Origin: Oceaniovalibus sp. ACAM 378
GTDB lineage: Bacteria > Pseudomonadota > Alphaproteobacteria > Rhodobacterales > Rhodobacteraceae
Assembly (NCBI RefSeq): GCF_008085915.1
Contig: NZ_VSJK01000005.1
Span: forward strand, 62,001-126,000
Direction: 5' to 3'
Length of the DNA: 64,000 nucleotides
Part shown: piece by piece, positions 17,505 to 26,679 of the stretch
Position numbering within the stretch: the first letter of the stretch is position 1
Layout of the letters: the number at the start of each line of letters is the position of its first letter
Notes under the pieces: model-generated
Told to the model about the DNA's origin: nothing
Databases searched by the model: none
Seen by the model: only the letters and a program-made list of their open reading frames with translations
Program-made: the position numbers and the translations under genes

Positions 17505-18878
17505 ATGCTGAAGAATGACCTGCTGGAACAATGGGACCGCGAGAATTTCTTTCATCCCTCCACCCACCTTGCGCAGCACGCCCGCGGTGATACCCCCACA
17601 CGCGTCATCAAGACCGCCAAGGGCTGCCACATCACCGACCGCGATGGCAACCGCTCGCTCGATGCCTTTGCCGGGCTGTATTGCGTCAACGCAGGCTATG
17701 GCCGCAGCGAGATCGCCGATGCGATTGCCGCACAGGCCCATGAACTGGCCTATTACCACGCCTATGTCGGCCACGGCACCGAAGCGTCGATCACCCTGTC
17801 CAAGATGATCCTCGACCGCGCCCCCAAGGGGATGAGCAAGGTTTATTTTGGGCAATCCGGCTCGGATGCGAATGAAACCAACGTCAAATTGATCTGGTAT
17901 TACAACAACATCCTGAACCGTCCCGAGAAGAAAAAGATCATCAGCCGCTGGCGTGGCTACCACGGCTCGGGCCTGATGACCGGGTCGCTGACGGGATTGG
18001 AAACCTTCCACCGCAAGTTTGATTTGCCGCTCCCCTATGTCATCCACACCGACGCACCCTATTACTATCGTCGCGAAAATGACGACATGAGCCCTGAACA
18101 ATTCACCGACCATCTGGTGGCCGAGCTTGAGGCGCTGATCGAGCGCGAGGGTGCGGACAATATCGCCGCCTTCATCGGCGAGCCGGTGCTCGGGACAGGT
18201 GGGATCGTACCGCCGCCGCCGGGTTATTGGCCTGCCATCCAAAAGGTGCTGGACAAGAATGATATCCTGCTGGTCGCGGATGAGGTGGTAACCGGTTTCG
18301 GACGTCTGGGGACGATGTTCGGCTCTGAGCACTATGGTATGCGCCCGGATCTTATCACCATCGCCAAGGGGCTGACCTCGGCCTATGCGCCTCTGTCGGG
18401 GTCGATCGTGGGGGACAAGATGTGGAAAGTGCTGGAACACGGCACCGACGAAAATGGCCCGATCGGCCACGGCTGGACCTATTCGGCCCATCCCATCGGC
18501 GCGGCTGCGGGTGTTGCCAACCTCAAGCTGATTGACGATCTGAACCTGATCGGCAATGTGAAAGAGGTTGGTGCCTATCTGAACGAACAGATGCATGCCG
18601 CCGTCGGTGATCACCCCCACGTGGGCGAAGTGCGTGGCGAGGGTATGCTCTGCGCCGTCGAACTGGTCGAGAACAAAGGCGGTCGGATATCCTTTGATCC
18701 GTCGCGCAAAGTCGGTCCTGCCATCTCTGCCGAAATGGCGAAACAGGGCGTTATTGCCCGCGCCATGCCACAGGGCGATATCATCGGCTATGCGCCGCCG
18801 TTCTGCCTGACGCGAGAGGAAGCGGATACAGTTGTCTCTACGACCGTGGGTGCCCTGAAGACAGTTCTGGGCGGCTGA
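17505..18878 (+). CDS. doeD: Class III aminotransferase DoeD (diaminobutyrate transaminase)
   Basis: A 457-residue class III PLP aminotransferase. Visible motifs: GQSGSDANETNVKL (phosphate site), WRGYHGSG, LLVADEVVTGFGR (Asp for the PLP nitrogen) and the PLP lysine in TIAKGLTSAY. Position after doeC in an ectoine cluster points to transamination of 2,4-diaminobutyrate to aspartate semialdehyde. AAAGGA precedes the ATG. Confidence 0.88.
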   Translation: MLKNDLLEQWDRENFFHPSTHLAQHARGDTPTRVIKTAKGCHITDRDGNRSLDAFAGLYCVNAGYGRSEIADAIAAQAHELAYYHAYVGHGTEASITLSKMILDRAPKGMSKVYFGQSGSDANETNVKLIWYYNNILNRPEKKKIISRWRGYHGSGLMTGSLTGLETFHRKFDLPLPYVIHTDAPYYYRRENDDMSPEQFTDHLVAELEALIEREGADNIAAFIGEPVLGTGGIVPPPPGYWPAIQKVLDKNDILLVADEVVTGFGRLGTMFGSEHYGMRPDLITIAKGLTSAYAPLSGSIVGDKMWKVLEHGTDENGPIGHGWTYSAHPIGAAAGVANLKLIDDLNLIGNVKEVGAYLNEQMHAAVGDHPHVGEVRGEGMLCAVELVENKGGRISFDPSRKVGPAISAEMAKQGVIARAMPQGDIIGYAPPFCLTREEADTVVSTTVGALKTVLGG

Positions 18879-18939
18879 GCGCAGGGGCCAGTCCAGAGGC
18901 GGGCACCCCATGGGTGAATTGCACGCTGATTTGCCCCAT

Positions 18940-18964
18940 CCCGGACGCCTGTTGCGCGTCCGGG
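18940..18964. terminator. Hairpin downstream of doeD
   Basis: Perfect 9-bp stem CCCGGACGC (18940-18948) and GCGTCCGGG (18956-18964), followed by AATTTCGATT. It lies between doeD and the convergent glycan operon and could terminate doeD transcription, though the T tract is short. Confidence 0.55.
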
Positions 18965-19080
18965 AATTTCGATTCAGGGCGGTCCGGTTAGTGCAGAGCG
19001 TGTCACCCGCCACGGTAAGGAGCACTGCTCCGCCTTGTTCCCTGTCCAAGATAGCGTCGACCCGGATCGGGTCTGACGTA

Positions 19081-20034
19081 TCAGCAAACCCCTAAGCCCT
19101 GTCGCAAACGAACAGCATGCAGCGCGTTTTCAAGGCAGGCGATATGCGGCGCCAGATCGCGCGCGCGCAGGCGGTCCTGCGCCGCTACCTGCAACGGCCA
19201 AGGACCGAGATTGCCGTTGGTGGCGGCGTCGACAAGGGCCTGTGCCGGCGGCAACGCGTCGTCGATCAGGTAATCCCGGCGCTCGGCCCGGGCACGCAGC
19301 GCGTCCGACATCCCGCCCCCGGCCCGGCCATCAAGACGGCAGGACGCAGCGACGCGAACATCGCCTGCATGGAAGACGCCGAACCCGCCGGTCTTCAGGC
19401 GCCGCACCAGATCGCGGTCCTCGCCCGTGGCGACATCGGCAAATCCGCCCACAGCCCGATAGGCCGAGGCGTGAACCGCAAGGCTCGCCCCCGCAGCGCC
19501 CCCGTGATCGCCGTCCAGCCCGCAGGGGCCGGGCCGGAAATGGCGGTAAAATTCGATCACCAGCCTCTCATATAGCCCCTCCATTTCGGCAGGCAAGATC
19601 TCGATATCGCTCAGGACCGACAGTTCGCCCGCCATCGGCTCGACCCTGCCGCAGACCGCGGGGAACTGCGCGAGATGAAACCGATTTCGGGTAATCCAAT
19701 CGGGCGCGACAAGACAATCTGCGTCGGTCGAGAGCAGATAAGCGGCCTCCGGCCAGAGCGCGAGCGCGTGGTCACAGCCAAGCCGGCGGGCGGTGCCGAC
19801 CCCTGCCCCGGAATTGAGCGTGCATTCCAAGACATCAAGCCGCAATCCCGCTGTATTGGCCAGATCGCGGGCCATCGGCACTGTCCGGTCGTCGCAATTG
19901 TTGGCGACCAGAACGACCGCGGTTCCGTCAACCGGCTGCGCGGCTAAGGCCCCAAGGCAGTCGGCGACGCGCAACTCTTCATTGCGGGCGGGCACAATCA
20001 CCACTGTCGTGACGGGATCTGCGGCGCGCCTCAT
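19081..20034 (-). CDS. Family 2 glycosyltransferase
   Basis: A 317-residue GT-A-fold transferase: VVIVPARNEE at the N-terminus, the DxD-type STDADCLVAPDWI near residue 103, and the acceptor-side GEDRDLVRRL. No membrane segment is evident. It is the last gene of a seven-gene minus-strand operon, and its start overlaps the end of the methyltransferase gene by 4 bases. Sugar donor and acceptor are unknown. Confidence 0.85.
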   Translation of the reverse strand: MRRAADPVTTVVIVPARNEELRVADCLGALAAQPVDGTAVVLVANNCDDRTVPMARDLANTAGLRLDVLECTLNSGAGVGTARRLGCDHALALWPEAAYLLSTDADCLVAPDWITRNRFHLAQFPAVCGRVEPMAGELSVLSDIEILPAEMEGLYERLVIEFYRHFRPGPCGLDGDHGGAAGASLAVHASAYRAVGGFADVATGEDRDLVRRLKTGGFGVFHAGDVRVAASCRLDGRAGGGMSDALRARAERRDYLIDDALPPAQALVDAATNGNLGPWPLQVAAQDRLRARDLAPHIACLENALHAVRLRQGLGVC

Positions 20035-20597
20035 GCGACCCGGCCCATTTCGCCGCGATCAATACGGTAGAGGCCCGTATTGATGACCGGCTCAAGGTTG
20101 ATTAGTCCGCGTATCCCGGCCCTGAAAAGGTCCAGTGCATCCGCGCCCTGCAAGGTCTGTTCAGTATCCCCAAGGTACGTGATGCAGATGATTTCGGCAC
20201 GGGGTGCGCAGTCGGCAATGTCCCGGCCAAGGTGCGCGATCTCTCCGGGGGTCAGAAAATACAGGAACTCTGACAGGATCACGAGGTCAAAATTACCCTG
20301 CGGCAACGGACAGGGATAACAGCCGACAAGGAAGTCGCCGCCGGGCACCTTTGTGCGCGCAGCGATCACTGCCCGGTCCACGGCGTCGATCCCGGTATAG
20401 CGCGCGCAATGCGGCGCAAGGTGACGCGCGAGCGCGCCGTTGCCGCACCCGATCTCCAATGCCGCGTGGTATCGATCTTTCGTCAACGCGTTGCGTGTAG
20501 CGATGAACTTGCCCTGTTCATAGGGGCTGTCGTCAAAACCCCATGGATCGTCCGTCTGGGCATAAAGCTGGTGAAGATGATCGAGGGTTGCGGTCAT
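20031..20597 (-). CDS. NodS-like SAM-dependent methyltransferase
   Basis: A 188-residue class I methyltransferase. Motif I is ALEIGCGNGALARHL and motif II-like VGCYPCPLPQGNFDLVILSEFLYFL. The opening DDPWGFDDSPYEQGKFIATRNAL is typical of the NodS/SAM-methyltransferase group; NodS N-methylates the deacetylated glucosamine of Nod factors. The start at 20597 overlaps the stop of the PIG-L gene (ATGA). Its real acceptor is unknown. Confidence 0.82.
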   Translation of the reverse strand: MTATLDHLHQLYAQTDDPWGFDDSPYEQGKFIATRNALTKDRYHAALEIGCGNGALARHLAPHCARYTGIDAVDRAVIAARTKVPGGDFLVGCYPCPLPQGNFDLVILSEFLYFLTPGEIAHLGRDIADCAPRAEIICITYLGDTEQTLQGADALDLFRAGIRGLINLEPVINTGLYRIDRGEMGRVA

Positions 20598-21316
20598 ACC
20601 GGTGCCCGCCAATAGATTTCGGGCGCCTCAACGAAGGCGTCGACAAACTCCGCTGACATGGTGAACCCCGTTGGATCGTCTCGCACAACCCGGCCCAACT
20701 GTGTCGCATGGGCGTCGATGGCGGCGCGTTTGGCATCGCGCCACCGCCCGGGATCGAGTGCGAGCGGCCCATGACACAGGATCCGCGACATCAGGTCTGG
20801 ATCGTCCCAACGGCTCCAAAGCGGATAGCTGAACACGGTGACACCGGGCACTTTGGGAGCAACCCATCCGGCGATACGGTCGGTCGATCTGTGGTCTTCG
20901 TGATGATCCTGCGGCGCGGGGGCGAAAAGGTGCCGCGCGCCCCGCGCCCGGCAGATTTCTGCGATGCTGGCAACGATGGCGCCCTGATCCTGTGCGCCGA
21001 GCCAGCCGTCGGGATGGCCGAGCCAGGTCACATCCTTTGACGCTCCACCCAGACAGGCGACCGCGCACAACAATTCCTGTCGCCGTGCCGCCGCAAGCCG
21101 TGCCGGGGGCCAATCCCGCGAGCCGGGATGCGAGGCTGAACCGTCAGTCATGCAGATCACCTGTGCGCCATCCTGCGCAAAGGCATGGGCAAGAAGCGCA
21201 CCGCACCCCAGACTTTCGTCGTCGGGATGCGGCGCCAGAACCACGATTGGTGCGCCGCCAGTCAGGGCGTCAGCCGCGACCGTCGTAAGGACGGGCGGTG
21301 TCAGAACATGGCCCAC
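20594..21316 (-). CDS. PIG-L family N-acetylglucosamine deacetylase-like protein
   Basis: A 240-residue protein with the zinc motif PHPDDE (in VLAPHPDDESLGCGALLAHA) and a later histidine cluster PAPQDHHEDHRSTD, both characteristic of PIG-L/LmbE deacetylases that remove acetyl from GlcNAc-linked substrates. The start is a GTG at 21316, overlapping the upstream acyl-CoA-dehydrogenase-like gene by 16 bases; no in-frame ATG is available near it. Confidence 0.85.
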   Translation of the reverse strand: MGHVLTPPVLTTVAADALTGGAPIVVLAPHPDDESLGCGALLAHAFAQDGAQVICMTDGSASHPGSRDWPPARLAAARRQELLCAVACLGGASKDVTWLGHPDGWLGAQDQGAIVASIAEICRARGARHLFAPAPQDHHEDHRSTDRIAGWVAPKVPGVTVFSYPLWSRWDDPDLMSRILCHGPLALDPGRWRDAKRAAIDAHATQLGRVVRDDPTGFTMSAEFVDAFVEAPEIYWRAPV

Positions 21317-22413
21317 AAATCACCCTCTCGTTTGAAACAAACCTCGCCAACGCGGGTCTGGAACGCATCGCGCGCCGCCTGCCGCAAATAAACCGACAGA
21401 TCACGTGCCTTGCGCCCCGTTGGCGATCCTTCCGCGAAATGCGCAAGGCCAAGACATTGCTCGACCGCGCGGATCGCCTCAAGCCCGATTTCCTCGGTCA
21501 ACAGCCGGGCCGCGGCAGACAGGGCGGCGGATTCCTCGGGCGATTGCACCGCGCCGGGGGCCGCAGCAAGGGCTGCACGGGTCACAAGGGCAGAGGCGCC
21601 GAGGGCGCGGATGGCGACCGAGGAAAGCCGCGCCATCTGTGCGGGTGCCTCAAGCCGGTCACGCCCCCGCAAATCTGCCGCCGCCGCGTCAAGCAGACCC
21701 AATGCGCCACCGATCTGCAACGCACCGATCCGCCAGACACCGCCAACGAAATGCGGTTCTTTGAGATAATCGCCGGGACCGCCCAACCAGAGGATGTCGC
21801 GCTTGGCAATCCCCTCGAACTCATAGCGCCCCGAGGCTGTCGCGCGCATTCCCTGCATCTGCCAGCCCGAGGCATCCGCGCGCCCTGCGTCACGCACGTC
21901 GACAAGACCAAGGCGCACCTGCGGACCGGATGAGACCGTCACGACAGCATGGCTCACCGTGCCGAGCCCGGACGCGAACAGCTTGTGCCCCGTCAGTGTG
22001 GCCTCGTCCTCAGTTTGCTCCACCGGTGTCGCGCCGTCGGCCCCCCAGACGCCCAGAAGCGCACCCCCGCCCACCAGCGACTCGACCCGTGCCCTCGCGG
22101 TTGCGTCGCCATGAACGCGTGCAAGATAGAGGGCGTTGATGTGCCCCTCCCACAGACGCCCGACCGACAGGTTGGCCGCGCCCACACGGCGCAGGCGAAC
22201 GGCAGTCAGGGCCGGGTCCGATGCGCCATCATCGCTCAGCCATCCCGCCTGCCGCAGCAGCGCGACAGAGACGGCAATATCGGCAGCCCCGGTCTCTTCC
22301 GCATCGGCGGCGGCGTCGAGTTCTGCCGCGATTTGGTCAAGCGGTGTACGGTCCTTCAATGGGTTTTCCGCACTCGTCGGTCGGATTTTTCGGATGTTCT
22401 GCGGTCGGCTCAT
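21301..22413 (-). CDS. Acyl-CoA dehydrogenase-like protein in glycan operon
   Basis: A 370-residue protein with the overall layout of acyl-CoA dehydrogenases: helical N-terminus, middle beta domain (LTGHKLFASGLGTVSHAVVTV) and helical C-terminus (LTEEIGLEAIRAVEQCLGLAHF). Its start follows the stop of the GT4 gene directly (TAG then ATG). An acyl-CoA dehydrogenase in a polysaccharide operon is unusual; it may act on an acyl group or may have lost activity. Confidence 0.75.
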   Translation of the reverse strand: MSRPQNIRKIRPTSAENPLKDRTPLDQIAAELDAAADAEETGAADIAVSVALLRQAGWLSDDGASDPALTAVRLRRVGAANLSVGRLWEGHINALYLARVHGDATARARVESLVGGGALLGVWGADGATPVEQTEDEATLTGHKLFASGLGTVSHAVVTVSSGPQVRLGLVDVRDAGRADASGWQMQGMRATASGRYEFEGIAKRDILWLGGPGDYLKEPHFVGGVWRIGALQIGGALGLLDAAAADLRGRDRLEAPAQMARLSSVAIRALGASALVTRAALAAAPGAVQSPEESAALSAAARLLTEEIGLEAIRAVEQCLGLAHFAEGSPTGRKARDLSVYLRQAARDAFQTRVGEVCFKREGDLWAMF

Positions 22414-23463
22414 CTATGCCACCTTTCGGGATTGAACGGAGAATTCCTTGTCGAGCGCGAGCATTTCGACCCATCGCTGCGCGACTGTGGAAAGGCGAAA
22501 CGCGTGATTTGCCCGAACCACCGGCGGCGTCTCGCGCCATTGCCGCAGACGTTCAAGGATTTGTGCCGGATCATTTCCGTCGACAAGTTGCGCGGGATCG
22601 CCTGCCACCTCAGCGTTCGCCCCGAGATCGCGATGGACCAGAACCGGAGTTCCCACCGCGTTGGAATCGGCCAGTACCAGACCGAAGGTTTCTGCAAATG
22701 TGGTCTGCGGATAGAACAGGCACAGCGAACGGCGCATCTCGCAGATGAGGGCATCATGCGACAATGTACCAAGAAACGTCACGCCCTCGGGCACCGGTCC
22801 AGTGTCCCAGGCAAGATATCCGGGATCGGCGACCGCAAGCGTCAGACCGGGCATCATCGAACGTGCATCCCGGAACTGAGCAAACACTTGCGCCAGCCCT
22901 TTGTGCGGCGAACTGGCGAACAGCAGCCGGTCGGGATCGCGCGGCGTTGCATCCGGACCAAGATCATCGGCGATGGGGTTGTAGATATGATCTATCCGCG
23001 GCGACGGGTGATCGGCCAGAAACGCCCGCAAGTGCGATGCGTGGCTTTGCGAGACGCAAATGACGCCGATATCCGCCGCATTCAACGCCTTGGCCATCGG
23101 CCGGTTGTGGCGGCCCGGATGGATGTGCAGCCAGAGCAGGATCCGTGCCTGCGGATGCACCTTGCGCAGCTTGCACGCGACCTTCCAGGAATTGATCACC
23201 ACGAATGTCATGTCGCCCCGCGGCGCGAAGGCATCGGTCAGCGGCAGCATGTGTCCCACCTCGGTTCTCTCTGCGTGGTCACGCCCGTTCTGAAAGTGGG
23301 TAATCTCTGCGTGCTGCGCGAGCGCACCGGCGATCCGCAGCACGGTCGCCTCGGTCCCGCCAAGCCCGCCCGCCGAAAGACACGCAGGGGTATAACCGCT
23401 GGCGCAGCAGGGATCGACGATGGCGACCGTGGCGAAAGACGTAAGGGACGGCGCGGCGGTCAT
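22414..23463 (-). CDS. Family 4 glycosyltransferase
   Basis: A 349-residue GT-B-fold transferase. GGLGGTEATVLRIAGAL is the acceptor-binding opening, and the C-terminal donor domain has RLLFASSPHKGL and the E-x7-E region FAETFGLVLADSNAVGTPV. The start at 23463 overlaps the stop of the upstream GT2 gene (ATGA). Substrate unknown. Confidence 0.87.
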   Translation of the reverse strand: MTAAPSLTSFATVAIVDPCCASGYTPACLSAGGLGGTEATVLRIAGALAQHAEITHFQNGRDHAERTEVGHMLPLTDAFAPRGDMTFVVINSWKVACKLRKVHPQARILLWLHIHPGRHNRPMAKALNAADIGVICVSQSHASHLRAFLADHPSPRIDHIYNPIADDLGPDATPRDPDRLLFASSPHKGLAQVFAQFRDARSMMPGLTLAVADPGYLAWDTGPVPEGVTFLGTLSHDALICEMRRSLCLFYPQTTFAETFGLVLADSNAVGTPVLVHRDLGANAEVAGDPAQLVDGNDPAQILERLRQWRETPPVVRANHAFRLSTVAQRWVEMLALDKEFSVQSRKVA

Positions 23464-24428
23464 TCTGCCGCAACCCAGCGCGATGCCTCGAGACCCTGCC
23501 AACGGGTCAGACAGGCCATCACCGCATCGCGCGTTGCGCCGGTCATCGGCATGTCCCGGGCGCGCAGGTGGGCGGGGTTGCTGACGAAGGCGACATCAAG
23601 CTCCGGCAGATCGATAGGGACGGGATCCACCCGTCCGGTCGTGCGCCATTGCGCCACCTTGTCCCAGACCATCGCCCGGTCTGCCTTGCGCTGTTGGCTG
23701 TCGTAATCTGTAGACTGCGATTGGGTCAGACTGTCAGCTGTCTCGATCTTGGTCAGCAGCAGTTCAGGTACGACCCAGATGATTTCACCGTTGAACATCA
23801 GCCGGTTGCGAAACTCGCGATCTTCCTCGATGCAGGGCGCGAAACCGCCGTTGCGGGCCAGCACCTCGTGGCGGAAAAGCCCTGAATTGATATGGGTCCA
23901 TTCGCCCGGCACCTGCCCGCCCATCTGCAGGTTTGGAAACACGTCGTCAAACAGCGACAGGTCGCGCCGGATCGCCACGCGGCGTCCATCGGGCAGGATC
24001 AATTCGTGGTGCACGAGCGCCGCACCCACCTGAAGTACAGAATTCGGCTCCTGTCCGACCATCCGCCAGTTCAGGCATTCATGCGCCCCGATCCCCGGCT
24101 GGCTAAGGATGCGGACCTGCTGCAGGATCTTATCGCGGTGCGGAATGTCATCGGAATCGTGGAAGGTGACAGCATCGCCCCCGGTCAGCAGAAGCCCTGC
24201 GTTCTTCGCCTGTGCCGTGCCGACATTCATCGCAAGCCGGATATAGGTGAACGCCGGATCGTCGAAATACCGCGAAAGCGTGTCCTGTGTGCGGTCACTG
24301 CTGCCGTCATCCACCACCGTGACGTGGCAATTCCACCATGACTGCTCAAGCGCGGTGCGCACGGCGGTCCCGATCAGATGCGCGCGATTGTGGGTCGGGA
24401 TGATGATATCTACGGCAAGGTCGGTCAT
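23460..24428 (-). CDS. Family 2 glycosyltransferase
   Basis: A 322-residue GT2 enzyme: VDIIIPTHNRAHLI, then VTVVDDGSSD, then TFHDSDDIPHRDK (DxD-type), all in the first 120 residues. The remainder is soluble. Its start overlaps the end of the membrane GT2 gene by 4 bases. Confidence 0.87.
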   Translation of the reverse strand: MTDLAVDIIIPTHNRAHLIGTAVRTALEQSWWNCHVTVVDDGSSDRTQDTLSRYFDDPAFTYIRLAMNVGTAQAKNAGLLLTGGDAVTFHDSDDIPHRDKILQQVRILSQPGIGAHECLNWRMVGQEPNSVLQVGAALVHHELILPDGRRVAIRRDLSLFDDVFPNLQMGGQVPGEWTHINSGLFRHEVLARNGGFAPCIEEDREFRNRLMFNGEIIWVVPELLLTKIETADSLTQSQSTDYDSQQRKADRAMVWDKVAQWRTTGRVDPVPIDLPELDVAFVSNPAHLRARDMPMTGATRDAVMACLTRWQGLEASRWVAAE

Positions 24429-25879
24429 GCTGTTGCTCCGGCGCGGGTCAGGATTACACGATATCGGTCAAGCGTCCGCGCCGTTGCCAAGGCGGCCGGA
24501 AACGGCGTCATCAGGGCAAGGATGGCCGCACTGGTCAGCCAGCCGTCTTGCAGCGCCACCGGCAGCGCGAAGGCGGCGACCGTGAAAAGCACAAAGCTGA
24601 TAATCGGAAATCCGTAGAGACGGCCCCGCACGGTGCCTGTTTTATCGGTCACGACGAACCGCATCTGTCGCCCCGCCAGAACCTCAATCGTGGCAAGCGC
24701 CGAGATCGGAGCGAGGGCGAGACGGTGAGCGATGGCGGCGGCGAAGACGGCCCAAGGCGTTTCATCGCGCAGCCCACGCCAGACAAGACGGCCAACGATA
24801 TCGGCAAAGCTCAGCAAGACGGAACCGGCAGCCAGCATCAGCAGCATATTCCCACCCCACCCGGTCAGAAGCCCACCCAGAAGCAAGAGCGCAGGGATCA
24901 GCGACAGGTTCAGCCAGGCGGTAAGCTGTGTCAGGATCGCGCCGCGCCGGTGCCAGCCCATATCATCCCGGCCAAACAGGATCGCGGGCGAATGGAGGAT
25001 GAGGGTTTGCAGGTTGCCACTGGCCCAACGATGGCGCTGCTGCTCAAGATCGCGCAGCGAGAATGGCAGGTAGCCGCGTCCGACGATCCTGTCGATGAAA
25101 CGTCCGCTGTATCCCTTGCGGCACAGCCGCACGCCGATCTCGGCGTCTTCTGTCGTGGTCCGTCCAGACCAGCCGCCCACAGCCGTCAGCGCCTTTCGTG
25201 AGATCACGCAGAGCGTACCGGTCAACAGGACCGCTTCGGACCCGTCGGCCATCTGTGCGTTCGTGCGGAAATACTCCTCAAGCTCGGCATCGACTCCGGC
25301 GGCGACCCTTGCGCATCCGGCGTAAGCCTGCGGGAACTGCACATAGTCAGCCCCCGTCTTGCGCAGCGCCTGTGCGGCAAAGCCAAGGAATCGTGGCGCA
25401 ACGACATAGTCGGCGTCCACTGTTACAATATGGGTCACATCCTCGCGGGTCTGCTCCAGCGCGATGTTCAGCGCACCTGCCTTGGCCCCCGTGACCCCCA
25501 TCCGGTGCACAAATCGAAACTGCGGCCCAAGCCGGGTGCACAGATCGCGAACCGGTTGCCACAGCGCGGGATCTGCCGTGTTGTTGTCGATCACGATGAC
25601 TTCATAACTCTCGGCGGGCCAGTCCTGCACCGCCAGCGCCTGCAAAGTTCGCGCCACCATCAAAGGCGGTTCCTCATGGGTGGCCACATGAACGGAAAAG
25701 ACGGGTGCGACGACTTCACCGGGTTGCATCAGGCGCGGCGCATCATTGCGCGCCACCGCCGCGCGGACCGCCATGAAGGCAATTTGGATGACAAGCAAAA
25801 GGATACAAAAGGCCACCCCGACGCCCGGAACAAGCAGGGCACACAAGACCCCGAACGCCAATAAAAGCACAGCCGACAT
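24425..25879 (-). CDS. Membrane-embedded processive-type family 2 glycosyltransferase
   Basis: A 484-residue protein with two N-terminal hydrophobic helices, a cytosolic GT2 domain and about four C-terminal helices. The catalytic set of processive enzymes such as cellulose, chitin and hyaluronan synthases is present: VDADY, TEDAEIG and QQRHRW (QxxRW). It probably polymerises a glycan and extrudes it across the inner membrane. AGAGGTG precedes the ATG. It is the first gene of the seven-gene operon. Confidence 0.87.
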   Translation of the reverse strand: MSAVLLLAFGVLCALLVPGVGVAFCILLLVIQIAFMAVRAAVARNDAPRLMQPGEVVAPVFSVHVATHEEPPLMVARTLQALAVQDWPAESYEVIVIDNNTADPALWQPVRDLCTRLGPQFRFVHRMGVTGAKAGALNIALEQTREDVTHIVTVDADYVVAPRFLGFAAQALRKTGADYVQFPQAYAGCARVAAGVDAELEEYFRTNAQMADGSEAVLLTGTLCVISRKALTAVGGWSGRTTTEDAEIGVRLCRKGYSGRFIDRIVGRGYLPFSLRDLEQQRHRWASGNLQTLILHSPAILFGRDDMGWHRRGAILTQLTAWLNLSLIPALLLLGGLLTGWGGNMLLMLAAGSVLLSFADIVGRLVWRGLRDETPWAVFAAAIAHRLALAPISALATIEVLAGRQMRFVVTDKTGTVRGRLYGFPIISFVLFTVAAFALPVALQDGWLTSAAILALMTPFPAALATARTLDRYRVILTRAGATA

Positions 25880-26247
25880 CGTTCACCTCTTGGGTGGTCA
25901 TGGAACTTTAAAGTTTGAAACGGGCTCTTTCAGATCCCACTCTTTAACCATTCAGCAAGCCGGAGGTTCCCAGTTAGAATTTTGTCTTGCGAGGCTCCGG
26001 ATGAGACGGCGCAGATATCCGCCTCTCAAGCCTGCATAAGGCACGACAGCTGAGGGATGAGCGGGGAAGCGCAAATGGCGGGAGGGGCGTCATGCCCGTC
26101 GCCCCGCACCGGTCACTGACGTTCCGCCAAGCAAACTCTGGCTCATACAAACGCGGGTATCGCGATCTTGACCCAGTGATTACAGAGCCGCAAAGAAACG
26201 CCACCATCGACCAGATTAAATCGCATTCCGGTCAATGGATTGCGTCC
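25880..26247. other. Intergenic region upstream of the glycan operon
   Basis: About 370 bases between the response regulator stop and the first glycan gene. No convincing coding frame, RNA or terminator was seen. It should contain the promoter of the minus-strand glycan operon; an AT-richer patch lies at about 25905-25985. Confidence 0.5.
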
Positions 26248-26634
26248 CTACGATTGACGCGCCGAATTGCCAGCCATTTTCTGCAGGGCATCGATAATTG
26301 TCTGCGCCGGATAGGGCTTTGGAAAAAACAACGACCCAACTGGAAGTGCCGTCTCGTCCACCCCGACCGCACCAGAGGCGAAGATGATGAAAACAGAGGG
26401 TCGATGATCCCGAACATAGAGCGCGAGCCCGAGACCGTCCATTGAACCCGGCAGTTCGATGTCGGTAAACAGAATGCCGATGTCGCCGTGGGCTTCCAAT
26501 ATAGCGATGGCTTTGTCTGCGGCACTTGCCTCATAAGCCCGAAATCCGGCATCCTCGATCATGGCGACCGCGTCCATGCGAATGAGCGGTTCATCTTCGA
26601 CGACAAGAACGGCAGGCTGTGACGCAGTGTCCAT
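26248..26634 (-). CDS. Single-domain response regulator
   Basis: A 128-residue receiver domain without an output domain: acidic pair in VVEDEPLIRMD, phospho-acceptor aspartate in ILFTDIELPG, and the conserved lysine in FFPKPYP. It lies 45 bases downstream of the HWE kinase gene and is probably its partner or a phosphate sink. An in-frame ATG at 26670 exists but similarity begins near 26634. Confidence 0.88.
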   Translation of the reverse strand: MDTASQPAVLVVEDEPLIRMDAVAMIEDAGFRAYEASAADKAIAILEAHGDIGILFTDIELPGSMDGLGLALYVRDHRPSVFIIFASGAVGVDETALPVGSLFFPKPYPAQTIIDALQKMAGNSARQS

Positions 26635-26679
26635 TGCAGAGGGTTCCCCCGGTTCTTGATTCTGCTGCAAATCGAAACC

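Noticed and set aside
17280-19049. Long minus-strand open frame of 589 residues
   Set aside because: It lies opposite doeD and the end of doeC, both clear enzymes; no domain is visible in the antisense product.
21949-23706. Long plus-strand open frame of 585 residues
   Set aside because: It runs opposite to three well-supported glycan genes and its composition (many Arg, His, Gln) is that of an antisense frame in GC-rich DNA.
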